The notes below the pieces were generated by a model. That model worked only from the letters and a program-made list of their open reading frames with translations. It was not told the DNA's origin and ran no database searches. A DNA stretch of 25,000 bases from Melampsora larici-populina 98AG31 (taxonomy: Eukaryota > Basidiomycota > Pucciniomycetes > Pucciniales > Melampsoraceae), in assembly GCF_000204055.1 (NCBI RefSeq), contig NW_006768822.1, positions 546,743-571,742 of the forward strand, given 5' to 3'. Positions 9,365-19,080 of the stretch are shown in pieces. Made by a program: the position numbers and the translations under genes. The stretch's first letter is position 1; the number at the start of each line of letters is the position of its first letter.

Positions 9365-12300
9365 TTATTCCGAAATGAATCTTTTGTAAACAATGTTCGG
9401 AGTATGCATCGCCGGTCCTGCATTGGCGGAACACACTTTAAGTTTTGAAGCGTCGGTGCACCTTGACAGAGCTACATACAACTGCCCATGAGAGAAAATT
9501 GGGTCAGGCAGAAGGACTAAAATATTCTCTAGGCTCTGTCCTTGTGCCTTGTTTATCGTGATGCAAAATGCAACGGAGATTGGAAATTTATATCTATAGA
9601 AAGGCACGGGAAATACGTCATCCCCCTCATGTAACAATTTGATTCGCGGAAGCATAAGCATCTCGCCGACATGATCGCCAGATGTAATCCGGCATCTCAG
9701 AACACCCTTACCGCATCTTGTCACGATCATTCTAGTCCCATTGCATAGACCTTGAGCTAGATTCAGGTTCCGGAGTAAAATGATTGGTATACCTGGCTTC
9801 AAGATCATCGTATGCGGAGGGAACGAGGCTAGGTCGTAAGAATTCAAAATGTCAGCGGTAACATGTTCGCCGTACGATTCTTCCATCTCGTCTAATGAAA
9901 CATAATTATGTTCTTCTCCCTCGATGCGGTCCACAATGTCGCGATTTACTGACCTCACATTCTTGTTAAGTGGTGTCAATATGCAACGTTCGGAGTAATA
10001 AGTAGCTAGCCTAAGCCAATTGGCATCCGCGATGAGTTTCGGTACTTCAACAAAATGCTCCTCGACCATAGCCATGTCATATCGCTCGTCAGGTGTCACT
10101 TCAGTTACGTTACATCGCTCGATATTTACAGATTGTTGGTCCTTGTCTTGTAACTCGCCGTTGCCTAACTGCAATAGCCATTTGGCGTAGTTAGTGTTTG
10201 CAATCCTAATGTCTTTGGCCTGTCCCTGAATGTGGCGTAAGCGCATATTAATTGTTAGATAGAACTTTTCGATTGCGGGCCAAAATATCGATCTCTTCAG
10301 CGAAGCAGCGGCTTGCTGTTCCATATTAGAGTGTTTTATGACAGGTAGCGTTTGCCGGAAGTCTCCTGAGAATAGAACTAATACTCCACCAAAGGGCTCA
10401 GTATTTCCCCGCAAGTCCTTCAAACTACGATCGACGCATTGAATGACAGACTTATTTTGCATTGCAATCTCATCCCAGACCAGGAAAGCCAACGATTTCA
10501 ACTCACGCCCAAGAATAGTATCATAGCCAAAACTACACATAGAGGTAGCAGTAGGGTTTAAGGGTACTTTGAAGCCCGAGTGCGCTGTCTGACCACCTAA
10601 TAACAGGATTGCCGCGGTGCCAGACGACGCGAAAGCCATTGATTTGATACGTTGAGCACGGGCATAATGTAAACAGAGATTGATGGTGAACGTTTTTCCT
10701 GTTCCACCAGGTCCGTCAAGATACAACAAACCACCGCGCTGATCTTCAAGATACGCTTGAACAGTAGTGTAGAGAGCTCTCTGTTCCTCGTTCAATTTGA
10801 TTTCGCCATCTGATACATACGTCTGGCTAGCTTCGACACTATCTCCAGGCTTGGTGATCGTTATGAAATTTGGACCCAGTGGTCGCAATAGTTGATGGTT
10901 AGGCAGTGGCAATCCGCAGTCCTCCAAGGACATATCCATTTCGGAAAGGCAGTCGCTCAGTCGATGAAGGGCCAAAGTTTCAATTAGTTCCTGATCTACC
11001 TGTAGGTCAGGATGCACTTGTAGGATTGCTCGTTCGCAGTCATCAGATAGGTGCTGCTTTTGCGCAAGCCATAGCGCCATCGGATCCGCCGGTGGCGAGT
11101 GTTTCAGCATTAATGCAAAGAAAGCTCGTAATTGATGACCAGTCTGCCACGAGGCAGCTTCTGACAATGACGCAGAGTGATGCTCGTCGCCAAGAAGGAA
11201 TCCGAGTTTGTGCGCGGCCTCCCGGAAAGTGGCACATTCGTGGCCGTTGACTGTCTTGATTTGGGAAAAACCCTGTGGACCACGAAGATTCGAAAGAAGG
11301 ATTCGAAGGTAATATCGTTCGCCATGGGAGACGGAGGCAAAGTAAAGCCTCCCGATAGCGCTGCTTTCGTTGACACGGTCAGCCCATTCGTGCGTTTCTT
11401 CTTTCCAAGTGAAGTGCCGCGGCATGTCGACGTAATATAACGAACGGACGGCGATGCCGCTCTCGACGATTATGTGATTTTGATGCGCTAGCTCGAAGAA
11501 TTGGGTGATCGTAGTACGGGCGGCGCGACCGGTCTCAACATCGTCTACAAGCTGTTCCTCGTCGGCAAAAGTAACTTCCTGCGCATCCTCCAAGTGCAAA
11601 GCGAGACGGGTGACAGAGGGGGAATTGCCGACGACAGAGTAACCAAAAAGACGGCCACAGGCTAATTCAGGGTGTCAATGACTGATCACAGGTAGAAGAG
11701 GGGTCATAAGCATACCTTCTGGCGCACTGATATACCTCCCATCGATCATCCGTTTAACTTCATCTTTGGAAACGAATGTCATCGCGGACCGCGCATGACC
11801 TTTTGAAATATACTTATAAAGGTATTTGATTGCTTTGATACTGACGGGCACTTCGACGTTCAAATGACAGCGATACCGAAGTAACAAATACGGACTGTAG
11901 GGAACTACGTCACGGGAAGAAACCGAGCGACCTTGTACAACCGCCGTGCGTCCGGATGCTGGCCGCCGATACAGTGGATAAGAGTTCTCCGAGATTTTCG
12001 TAAATTGCTGATGTTGACGTGGATAATCTAGTTTGCAGCGGTCACCTCGCCAACAGGCTCGATCCTTGGTACATGGGCCATGTATCATAAATTTTGTGAC
12101 AAGCTCGTGCAGCAATGGCGACTCTTTGGGGTCAGGAAGGTCAGCGGAAACTTGAAGATCAATTCGGTCAGTCGTCCTGCAAATGTCCTGCGGCCGTAGG
12201 ATTAATAGCAAATGGATATGTGGTAGACTTCTTTTTTGATGCTCAATAGCATAGACATAAGAAAGGCATTCGCCCAAACGACGCCGTTTCGTAAGATCAT

Positions 12301-13893
12301 CAATCAATGCCATCACTTTGAGGTGAAAGACTCTAGTTAAGAGGTCAGGTCGGTCTTGAGCAGTTTGCCCGTACTGTAGGTTGTCCTGGATTTCGGGCCA
12401 GTCAGAGTTGGTGGTCATTGTAATGAAAAAAGCGGGCATTCCAAATTCTCGGACTAAGGCCATCAAATCGTGGTATTGTTCAGACATGTACCTTGGGCCG
12501 CCAACGAAGGACGATGGCAATATTACAGATCTCGACGGCGCCAAATCGTTGCGGCCTAGCGCTTCGACTACCCCGTGGTAGATTGCTGCGCGGAGACGTC
12601 TCTGATTGTTTCGGATGAACTCTAGGCGCCAATGCTCCGTACATATATACAAATCTACCGCGAGTTCTTGAAAAAGTCTTCCGCCCGCAAGAACCGCTGA
12701 GAATTGATTGTGCCTAGGAAATAAGATATATGCAAACCAGGCCATCTGGCTGATTTTGACTGAAAATGGAAAATATCAGATTGTGTTCCAAGAAAAGCAA
12801 TGACCTGCTTACCATTAGTATCTGGCATTCGGTAATGCTCATCATATCCTTGTTGCCCCTTAGGAAAGAAAACTACATAACAGAGGCCTAAGTACGAGGT
12901 GTGGAGGTCGGAAATATGTTCGAAAGAGCCTAAACGTTTGTAGACGATAATGTCACGGGCGTTTTCACCGACCAGTCCATCCCCTTCTACGATCATAGCG
13001 ACCTCATCTGTGGTCGGATGATTGTAACGCCTCGCATCTCGGCCGTGGATCGGCATAGTCTTCAACCTCAAGGCGATGTTGTCTCTCGTTGCCAGCACTT
13101 CCCCAGCTCTCTTGAACATCCTCGCGAACGGGTTGATTTTGTAAAAATAGTCCTGGAAGCGTTGCAAGATGTCCAGATCAAGGCTTTCATTGTTGGCGAC
13201 GTCGCGGCGGTGTTCTGCTTCGGCACGGTCACCTCCGCCAATGACATATATTTGGGCGTGGCCTGGGACCGCTCCGATGCGCGGCTGCAGTCCATCTATA
13301 TCGTGGGTCAAGACGCCATTAATACGGAACACCCGCACACCCATTTGGCCGTTGACTGTCTTGTCGACTTGAGCGCCGAGAGAGGTAAATGACAACGCGT
13401 TGTTGTAGGACTGGATATTCTCCCTATACTTTTTCGAAGCTGAGAACATGAAGAGATTAATAGTGGCATACGATACAAAGGCGCAGAACATACCCTCGTC
13501 GTTGTCTGTCATTAAGCGGCGGACGAAGTCGGGCACTACGTGATCGCCGAAGTAGTCCACGGGCGGTTTGATCTTGCCGCCTCGACAGCACGTACTGTAA
13601 ATGTGTGGCCCAGTCACTTTGGCATTCGAAGGTCGTTCGGCGATCCAATGGAGAGCACCACATTTCTGACACGGATCATCGAGGTTACCGAGGTTATGAG
13701 GCATCTCATTGCGTAGGCGGTGCATGATGCTTCTCTCGTTATTATGTTGTGGTTCATTGACGGCTAGACCAGCGTTTGCTCGTTTGGGGGCGCGGGCGCG
13801 GTCAGGAAAAGGAAAAGGCATCGTGTATAACTGAGATCGTTGTAATGTGCCGCGTGGATAAATAGATCCAAAGTCAGAAGTTCTAAAGGTCAT
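9365..13893 (-). CDS. Helitron RepHel transposase (HUH nuclease plus PIF1-type helicase), 1473 aa, intact
   Basis: The exons are 13893-12813, 12759-11716 and 11661-9365. The introns are 53 and 54 nt with GT..AG ends, and the total coding length is 4422 nt with no internal stop. Domains in order: an N-terminal zinc-binding segment with C75-x2-C78-x3-H82 and C102-C103; the Helitron_like_N region containing ISQM and AGGRLFQELAVD (from about residue 362); the HUH motif HIH (H541, H543); a Cys cluster near 590-602; and the two-tyrosine motif YLYKYISK (Y673 and Y677). The first exon junction completes NVKISQM and the second completes SAPEACGRLFGY, both matching family norms. The helicase part has Walker A GPGGTGKT (1025-1032), Walker B WDEI (1104-1107), SGDFRQTLPV (from 1140), and a C-terminal INKAQGQSLE and YVALSRC. 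It nicks and rejoins DNA at the Helitron ends and unwinds the strand to be transferred. The frame being open over 1473 codons suggests recent or continuing activity. It is convergent with gene C and tandem with gene D. Confidence 0.97.
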
Positions 13894-14439
13894 TGAATTC
13901 GTCAGTACCCCAGGGCCAAGCGCCAGGATTGGGCAATGACCGACGTGGTCGTTTGCCCTGACCTTGGGGTTCGCAAAGTTGCTGTGCTCACCGGTTATGG
14001 CAGGATTTAATTTAGTTCCTTTCAGTGCAATGTCTCTACGATTGAATTATAATGAATTGCTTCGTCTGTGTTCGATGAGAGCAAGTGCACTTCAAAGCGG
14101 CAGAGATTCCTATATTGACACTATTACAATGGGGTATTTTGAACACTATGTACAATGATGAGTAAATATGGCAATGGTAATTGTGAAAGAGATCTGGTCC
14201 GTGTCGCAACTACGCTTGGAAACGATTGTCATAGCAATTACTCAACACACGACTTTTTGTTGCGACCTCGTCCTGTGACTTCCAGAGTCGGTGAGGAAAC
14301 AGTGTTGGATTCATCATTAACGTCAGACATTCCGTCAATGGCACCGTGTGAAGTCTAGGGCGCGGGTGAGTTGATGGACGACGCAGGAGAATTGTTTCCG
14401 ACTGCCGCCGAATAACTATAGAGGTGATACGTATCAACA
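13894..14439. other. Upstream region of the transposase gene
   Basis: This is 546 bp between the stop of gene D and the start of the transposase, both on the minus strand. It should contain the transposase promoter. Short plus-strand open frames (13964-14158, 14155-14358) resemble nothing I know. The notable structure is the nested hairpin at 13907-13969, listed separately. No clear TATA box was found. Confidence 0.4.
13931..13958. repeat. Strong hairpin about 40 bp upstream of the transposase ATG
   Basis: GGGCAA (13931-13936) pairs with TTGCCC (13953-13958) and GACC (13938-13941) pairs with GGTC (13947-13950), with a small internal mismatch and the 5-nt loop GACGT. An outer stem of ACCCCA near 13907-13912 and TGGGGT at about 13964-13969 would nest around it. 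It may lie in the 5' untranslated region, or be a cruciform or protein-binding site in the promoter. No function is demonstrated. Confidence 0.5.
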
Positions 14440-15375
14440 TTAAAGCACACTACGAAGCGGGTGAGAGGAGACAGACCGTGGGAGGCGGACTCGTCCGGCG
14501 GCGGTAGTTTGTGAAACGGCAGTGCTGGTACCAGCAGTAGGAGTACTCAATGATTCATGTCCCGTGGCGACAGACACGGCATAGACCTAGTGAGAGAAAT
14601 CGTCAATGAATGTCAGGGTAAAAAAACTGGTTGACTTACGTCGACCTGCCACATATGCCTTTGAACATCTTTTCCAGTGATGTACCCGAATAAGGTCACC
14701 TCACGGCCACGCTGGAAAAGATTTTGGGCCTTTGTTAAGTTCCGAACGGGCCGACACCAATATTCAATATTGAACTCGACATTAGCACCCACCTAGGCAG
14801 AGGGATTAATTCGGTATCAGCAATGGAATGGCGCTGAAACAAAGGGAATATTACACACGACTGGATTATAGTCAGTATGGCGAACAATGCAGACAGTAGT
14901 AGGCCGACCTTCGTGATTGGCTTCTTGGACGACTCTTTTGCTGACGATGATACCGATCGCAGAGATTGCCGTATTGTTGATGAGTGCGCCGGGGAAAGTC
15001 TCTGCATTGCCCAAATGGACGACATGGCTATGTTCGTGCACAGCGCTCGTAGGCGTTAAGTCATTGGGGGCAAAAAACTTGGCCTTCGCGAAGTACATAT
15101 CACCGACAGTGACAACGACGCCAGAGCCAGTGTACGCCGTGAGTTGGACAGGGTGCTCGAAGGGTTCATTACCCTCGATTCCGCTACAACCGATTCCGCT
15201 GTTCGCCACACGGTAGCCCACGTTGGCAGAAAGGGTACTCGCGACCTGGGATCGGTTAGTCAGCATAACTGAGAATGAGGCGGAGAAAAAAAAAACGTAC
15301 AATGCCTGAGATTTCCCAGCAAGACGAAACGTATGCAGGATGGGAGACCCGTCGGTTATTAGATGGCGAGGACAT
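14440..15375 (-). CDS. Helitron passenger protein D (253 aa, four exons)
   Basis: The exons are 15375-15301, 15245-14859, 14792-14640 and 14586-14440, with introns of 55, 66 and 53 nt, all phase 0 with GT..AG ends. Intron 1 has a good GCTGACTAAC branch region. The protein has 253 residues (25+129+51+48). Exon 1 ends CWEISGI. Exon 2 ends with AIGIIVSKR followed by VRHTDYNPV, closely matching ATGIIVRR and VKHRDYDPG in gene A. Exon 3 is exactly 51 codons and has FGYITGKDVQRHMW then three residues and the intron, as in A and B. The tail is Ser/Thr- and Arg-rich. The frame is intact. A TATAAAG on the minus strand at 15585-15579 lies about 200 bp upstream of the ATG and is a plausible TATA box. Function unknown; OB-fold/ssDNA-binding is inferred. 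It is the passenger gene nearest the Helitron 5' end. Confidence 0.78.
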
Positions 15376-15957
15376 GATGTGTATAGAGGTGATAATAAAA
15401 GGTTTGGAACAATGAAAATTGAGTACGGTTATGAGACAGGTTTTGCAAGAAGAGAGAATGTGATGAGAACGGCGGAAGGATAGGTTTTGGAATTGGGTAA
15501 ATAAAAATTGAATACAGATGAGCGGATGGTGACAAACAGATGGTGGATTGTTCAGCGAAGGGGGAGAGATGTGTCGTGCTTTATACCTCAGAAAGATTGC
15601 TGAATGGCCGGCCTGAAAATAACAAACGGTTTGCGGATTGTGTAATGGCCAAGCAGATGACTAATGCCTGGGCCAGTTAATTTAGTAAGGAGGTTAGGTA
15701 GTGGTCCATGTTGAGAATATCATTATCAAAATACGGATGGCGTAGTTTCGCGTAGCTTCGAAGACGATAGTAATGATATTGGGACTGGATCAGAGGATAG
15801 TGGTATTAAATGACAGCGGGTTACGGAGGGCTGTCTACAACAGATGTGGCTGACATGAGTGAAAAACAACATAGCTACGATTGCGTTGGCTATGTACGCT
15901 ACGGGATTAATACAGTGTCTCACCGTAGCCCACTTTCTTTTATTAGTTATTGGTAGA
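15376..15957 (-). other. Helitron 5' terminal region
   Basis: This non-coding stretch leads from gene D's start to the proposed 5' end. It contains the TATAAAG box for D and a GGCCGGCC palindrome near 15607. On the minus strand the element is taken to start TCTACCAATAAC at 15957, preceded by a host A. Helitron 5' ends start TC, often TCT followed by an A/T-rich run. The sequence to the right becomes clearly AT-rich. The next GA^T (15967) cannot be excluded as the true border. Confidence 0.55.
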
Positions 15958-16642
15958 TTCACCAAGATTCCAATATCAACAAAATTAAATCAATCAAAAT
16001 GGTATCACACATTACTTGAATCAAACCATTGCATCATCATCATCAACCTCAAACTATACATCAATTACAGAACTTTCATTATCATCTCAAACAAAACCAT
16101 CAATCATCGGACATAGATATCTCTTCTAGATGTCTTTTTGGGTGATTTAGATATGTAATAAAATCCAAATCAACATACGTTTGATTAACCACATCTCTTC
16201 AAAAGTGTGTTTAATTCTGGGTTTATGGCATTTTTTCTACTGCTATGGTAATGCTGTTTGAGGCTGGCAACACTTTGAAAAACACAAATCATGATAATTT
16301 AAATGAATTGCTTGATAATGAATTGGATCTAGAAAAAGATTATGATGATGAAACTGCTTTGTGAGTTCAACTTTTTTACAACCTTCAATTCTTCTTTGAA
16401 TCAAATTCCTAATACTAAAAATTCTTCAATTAGTTTGCAACTTGAACATCATGAACATCCTAGTTTACCTCAATGTTTTCAAAAATTTCCTATCATTTGA
16501 TTGCTCAATCTTTTCAATTGAAATGTTGGAAGTATATTGGTGGTAGGATTGAAAAATCAGAACCAAGACTGCTTTTCAGATTACTATCCATTGAGGCTCA
16601 TGAACAACAGTTTACAAAGTACCCGAACACGCTCAAACCTCC
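15958..16642. other. AT-rich flank between the Helitron and the ARP5 fragment
   Basis: Low-complexity AT-rich sequence with CATCATCATCATCAACC near 16030. Short open frames only. The part nearest 16642 may be decayed coding or intron sequence belonging to the ARP5 fragment, but I cannot align it. Confidence 0.4.
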
Positions 16643-16990
16643 GCACCTCCTTATCTAGAACCAGAGGTCTATCTATTCTCAATACACAACAGATTCTGTG
16701 CCAATTGTCATTGACAATGGTTTGTACCTTTTCATCAATCTTCAATTTGCGCCAAAGTGAATTGTAACATTTTTCTGATCTTTTCAACCTTATATTACTA
16801 TAGGATCTTGCTCACTTGTGCTGGATACTCAACAATGGAGAAACCGTATCTGAATATTGATAGTGTGATTTTGAGGTATCAAGATTGCAAAACAAATCAA
16901 AAAATCACTTTGGCTGGATCAGAGTCTTATGATGATGCAGCATCAAGATCTAACCTTGAAACGATTTGTGAAGAAGGTGTTGTGTGTGAC
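16643..16990 (+). pseudogene. 5' fragment of an actin-related protein 5 (ARP5) gene, frameshifted
   Basis: Conceptual translation gives APPYLEPEVY (16643-16672). A one-base shift follows, then YSQYTTDSVPIVIDNG up to 16719. An 84-nt intron (16720-16803) comes next, then after another shift CAGYSTMEKPYLNIDSVILR and YQDCKTNQKITLAGSESYDD. This order matches the start of fungal ARP5: the PPYLEPEVY leader, the VPIVIDNGS phosphate-1 loop of the actin fold, CRAGW/Y, then RYRDRKxNRTxTxVG. ARP5 is a subunit of the INO80 chromatin remodeller in the nucleus. Only the N-terminal part is present. Two frameshifts and a stop straight after VVCD (TAA TAG) make it non-functional. Because it keeps an intron, it came from genomic DNA and not from a reverse transcript. 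Confidence 0.7.
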
Positions 16991-17339
16991 TAATAGCATG
17001 GCACGCACAATTCCTCTTATGACTCTAGATTGGTAATTGTTGAAGTGTACAATCAACGTAAGGAAAAGTAGTTACAATTAATAGGAAAGTCGGATACACG
17101 AAGAGAGACAAATATGAAAATCATTAGCAAGTGAAAGGAGACTTACGCTATAAACAAATTGCCCCAATATGTTGTAAAGAATTGATTACTTATAAGCTGT
17201 CTTCTCCTTGCTCGACTTACTTCTCCTTTCCCCATCTTTGGGAAGAGAAGTAAGTTCATTTCTACCTTTTTATCAATCACATCTAGCTTTATAATTGATG
17301 CCTTATTTCAACTTGTTTTTCTTTTTCTTTGCTTGTTAG
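16991..17339. other. AT-rich region, nothing recognised
   Basis: No continuous coding frame, repeat or RNA gene is apparent here. ARP5 similarity ends at its left edge and the repeat block starts at its right edge. Confidence 0.4.
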
Positions 17340-17673
17340 CATCTTTCATCTTATCTCATAGAACCAAAGATCAGTTATCTATTAGTGATAACTTATAACT
17401 AACATCAGTCTGAACCACTAATAGGTATTCCTTGTTCTCGTATAATTATCTTTCATGTCATTTCTGATTAGACTATTGTTGTTGTTAGGTCAGCACTTTT
17501 ATTGTTGAGTATCTTGTAGCAGGTTGTGCTCATTAGCGCTTTAGCACATGCTATTAGGTGAATAACATTCAATCTTTGGGAAGAGAACATCTTTCATCTT
17601 ATCTCGTAGAACAAAAGATCAGTTATCTATTAGTGATAACTTATAACTAATATCAGTCCAAACCACTAATAGG
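17340..17673. repeat. Two copies of an 86-bp unit flanking a single 69-bp unit
   Basis: A segment starting CATCTTTCATCTTATCTC and running through GATCAGTTATCTATTAGTGA to CCACTAATAGGT occurs at about 17340-17425 and again at about 17588-17673 with few differences. Between them, at about 17487-17557, lies one copy of the 69-bp unit that is tandemly repeated further right. AATCTTTGGGAAGAGAA precedes the second copy and a related CATCTTTGGGAAGAGAA occurs at about 17234. The layout suggests segmental duplication followed by local tandem expansion. Confidence 0.7.
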
Positions 17674-17947
17674 TCAGCACTTTTATCATTGAGTATCTTG
17701 TAGGAGGTTGTGCTCATTAGCGCTTTAGCGCATGCTATCAGGTCAGCACTTTTATTGTTGAGTATCTTGTAGGAGGTTGTGCTCATTAGCGCTTTAGCGC
17801 ATGCTATTAGGTCAGCACTTTTATTGTTGAGTATCTTGTAGGAGGTTGTGCTCATTAGCGCTTTAGCGCATGCTATTAGGTCAGCACTTTTATTGTTGAG
17901 TATCTTGTAGGAGGTTGTGCTCATTAGCGCTTCAGCCCATGCTGTCA
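17671..17947. repeat. 69-bp tandem repeat, four copies
   Basis: Units start AGGTCAGCACTTTTAT at 17671, 17740, 17809 and 17878, exact 69-bp spacing, and each contains GTATCTTGTAGGAGGTTG and AGCGCTTTAGCGCATGCT. The last unit diverges at its end (GCCCATGCTGTCAGATC). Because 69 is a multiple of three, the minus strand stays open as a 101-codon frame of 23-residue repeats. I treat that as a by-product, since nothing else supports a gene. Confidence 0.9.
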
Positions 17948-19080
17948 GATCCCCTGTTCAAAGACTCCCATTCATTCTCAGTAGCCACTCCTTACTCAGA
18001 GTTTTGGTTTGTTCGTTGATCGAGGATAATGATCAGCTTGTGTTGTAAGTTCACCTCGCCCGACAAAGTGAGGTTGCAATAATCTATTGATGCTAACCAT
18101 GCCAGATGTACACAAATCATTGAACCATGCAAAACAATGGATCTGATGAGCTGGTTTGGTTTTTTACTTGGACAACACATCTCTGTCAAAGGAAGGGATG
18201 CTAGATTACATTTTTTGAAGCTCAGGGTCTCCAGTGACGCAGTGTATCATCCACTATTGATGGTGAAACTCTTTGTAATCTAGTCTATACTCAAGGACAT
18301 AATTTATTCATCCTATGGTCACGCTGCTTCCACCATGTGAATCTATTTCATGAAGCTTACAAAGATTGTTTCTTCTTTTGAACCTATGGTATTTTTAGTC
18401 ATGTCCGAACTTTTGTTTGAGACCTATCAAGTCCCATAAGCCTGTTATGGAATCAATTCATTATTCTTGTATCATGATACACATTATGATTTACCACTAG
18501 AACAACAAAACTCACTAATAATTTCATCATCACATTCAAGTACAACAGTGATCCCAACGTCGAAATCACTGCACTATGCACAGCAATATGAAGGGCCGTA
18601 GATAGTGGTGTGATCTACCACTATCTTGAACATCCGCTACGCACCACTACCACAAACAACCCGCTATGTCTTTTATGTAGGGGTGCGTATCAGCCACTAT
18701 GGGGCACTACAATATAGACTCACTAGCGCTATCATAGCGCACACGCATTTTTTAATATGAACACCAAATATTATTAAAAGGCATTTAAGAAATAAGTGAC
18801 AAACATATACAAGAACCATTAAACAACTGAGTAAGAGAGTAGAGGAATAGAAACGAAAGAGAAGAAAGAACATGTATTAAAGACAGTCATGAAGTAGAAG
18901 GCAATCTAAATGATTGAGATATAAGAAAGAAGAAAAGAGAATTGAGACTTGAAAAGTGAGATTGGGAGTGAGTGTAGGAAAAGAAAAAAGGAAAACTTTG
19001 ACTTAAAGAGAGTAATTAACTTGAAGGTAAACTAAAAGATATGATGATTAAGAAAAGGAAAAAATAATTGAGACATCAAG
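17948..19080. other. Non-coding AT-rich region with a hairpin cluster
   Basis: No gene recognised. At 18601-18625 GATAGTGGT and ACCACTATC form a perfect 9-bp stem with a 7-nt loop. Nearby are CTACGCACC at about 18638-18646 and GGTGCGTA at about 18681, an inverted pair, then further GC-rich words up to 18750. This 150-bp cluster resembles the end of a MITE or of a longer DNA transposon. A TGTATCATGATACA palindrome lies near 18470. The stretch 18830-19070 is A/G-rich. Confidence 0.45.

Larger units (their letters stand above)
3236..15957 (-). mobile_element. Complete autonomous Helitron (about 12.7 kb) with an expanded passenger-gene family
   Basis: This is a rolling-circle DNA transposon read on the minus strand. 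It is defined by an intact RepHel gene (13893-9365) and by canonical-looking ends. On the minus strand the 3' end reads hairpin, six bases, CTAG, then host T. The 5' end reads TCTACC directly after a host A, so the empty site would be A^T as expected for Helitrons. Base composition is mixed and gene-like inside and AT-rich outside on both sides. The element also encodes small paralogous proteins A, B, C and D, plus a possible degraded fifth, E. Two MITEs are nested in it (3398-4046 and 8071-8452), so the original element was about 11.7 kb. The left end is better supported than the right: another GA^T at 15967 is a possible alternative 5' end. No target duplication is expected for this class. 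Confidence 0.8.

Noticed and set aside
10906..11440. Plus- and minus-strand open frames overlapping the helicase exon
   Set aside because: They lie opposite or out of frame with the intact transposase and resemble no protein family.
13018..13392. 124-codon plus-strand frame opposite transposase exon 1
   Set aside because: It is antisense to the well-supported RepHel coding sequence.
15958..15967. Alternative Helitron 5' end at 15967
   Set aside because: It also fits GA^T, but the TCTACC start at 15957 better resembles usual Helitron 5' ends and coincides with the composition change. It is not excluded.
17619..17924. 101-codon minus-strand open frame made of 23-residue repeats
   Set aside because: It is the automatic result of a 69-bp tandem repeat lacking stops in one frame. 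There is no other coding evidence.
17671..17947. Possible CRISPR-like array
   Set aside because: Units are contiguous 69-bp repeats with no variable spacers, and the genome appears eukaryotic.
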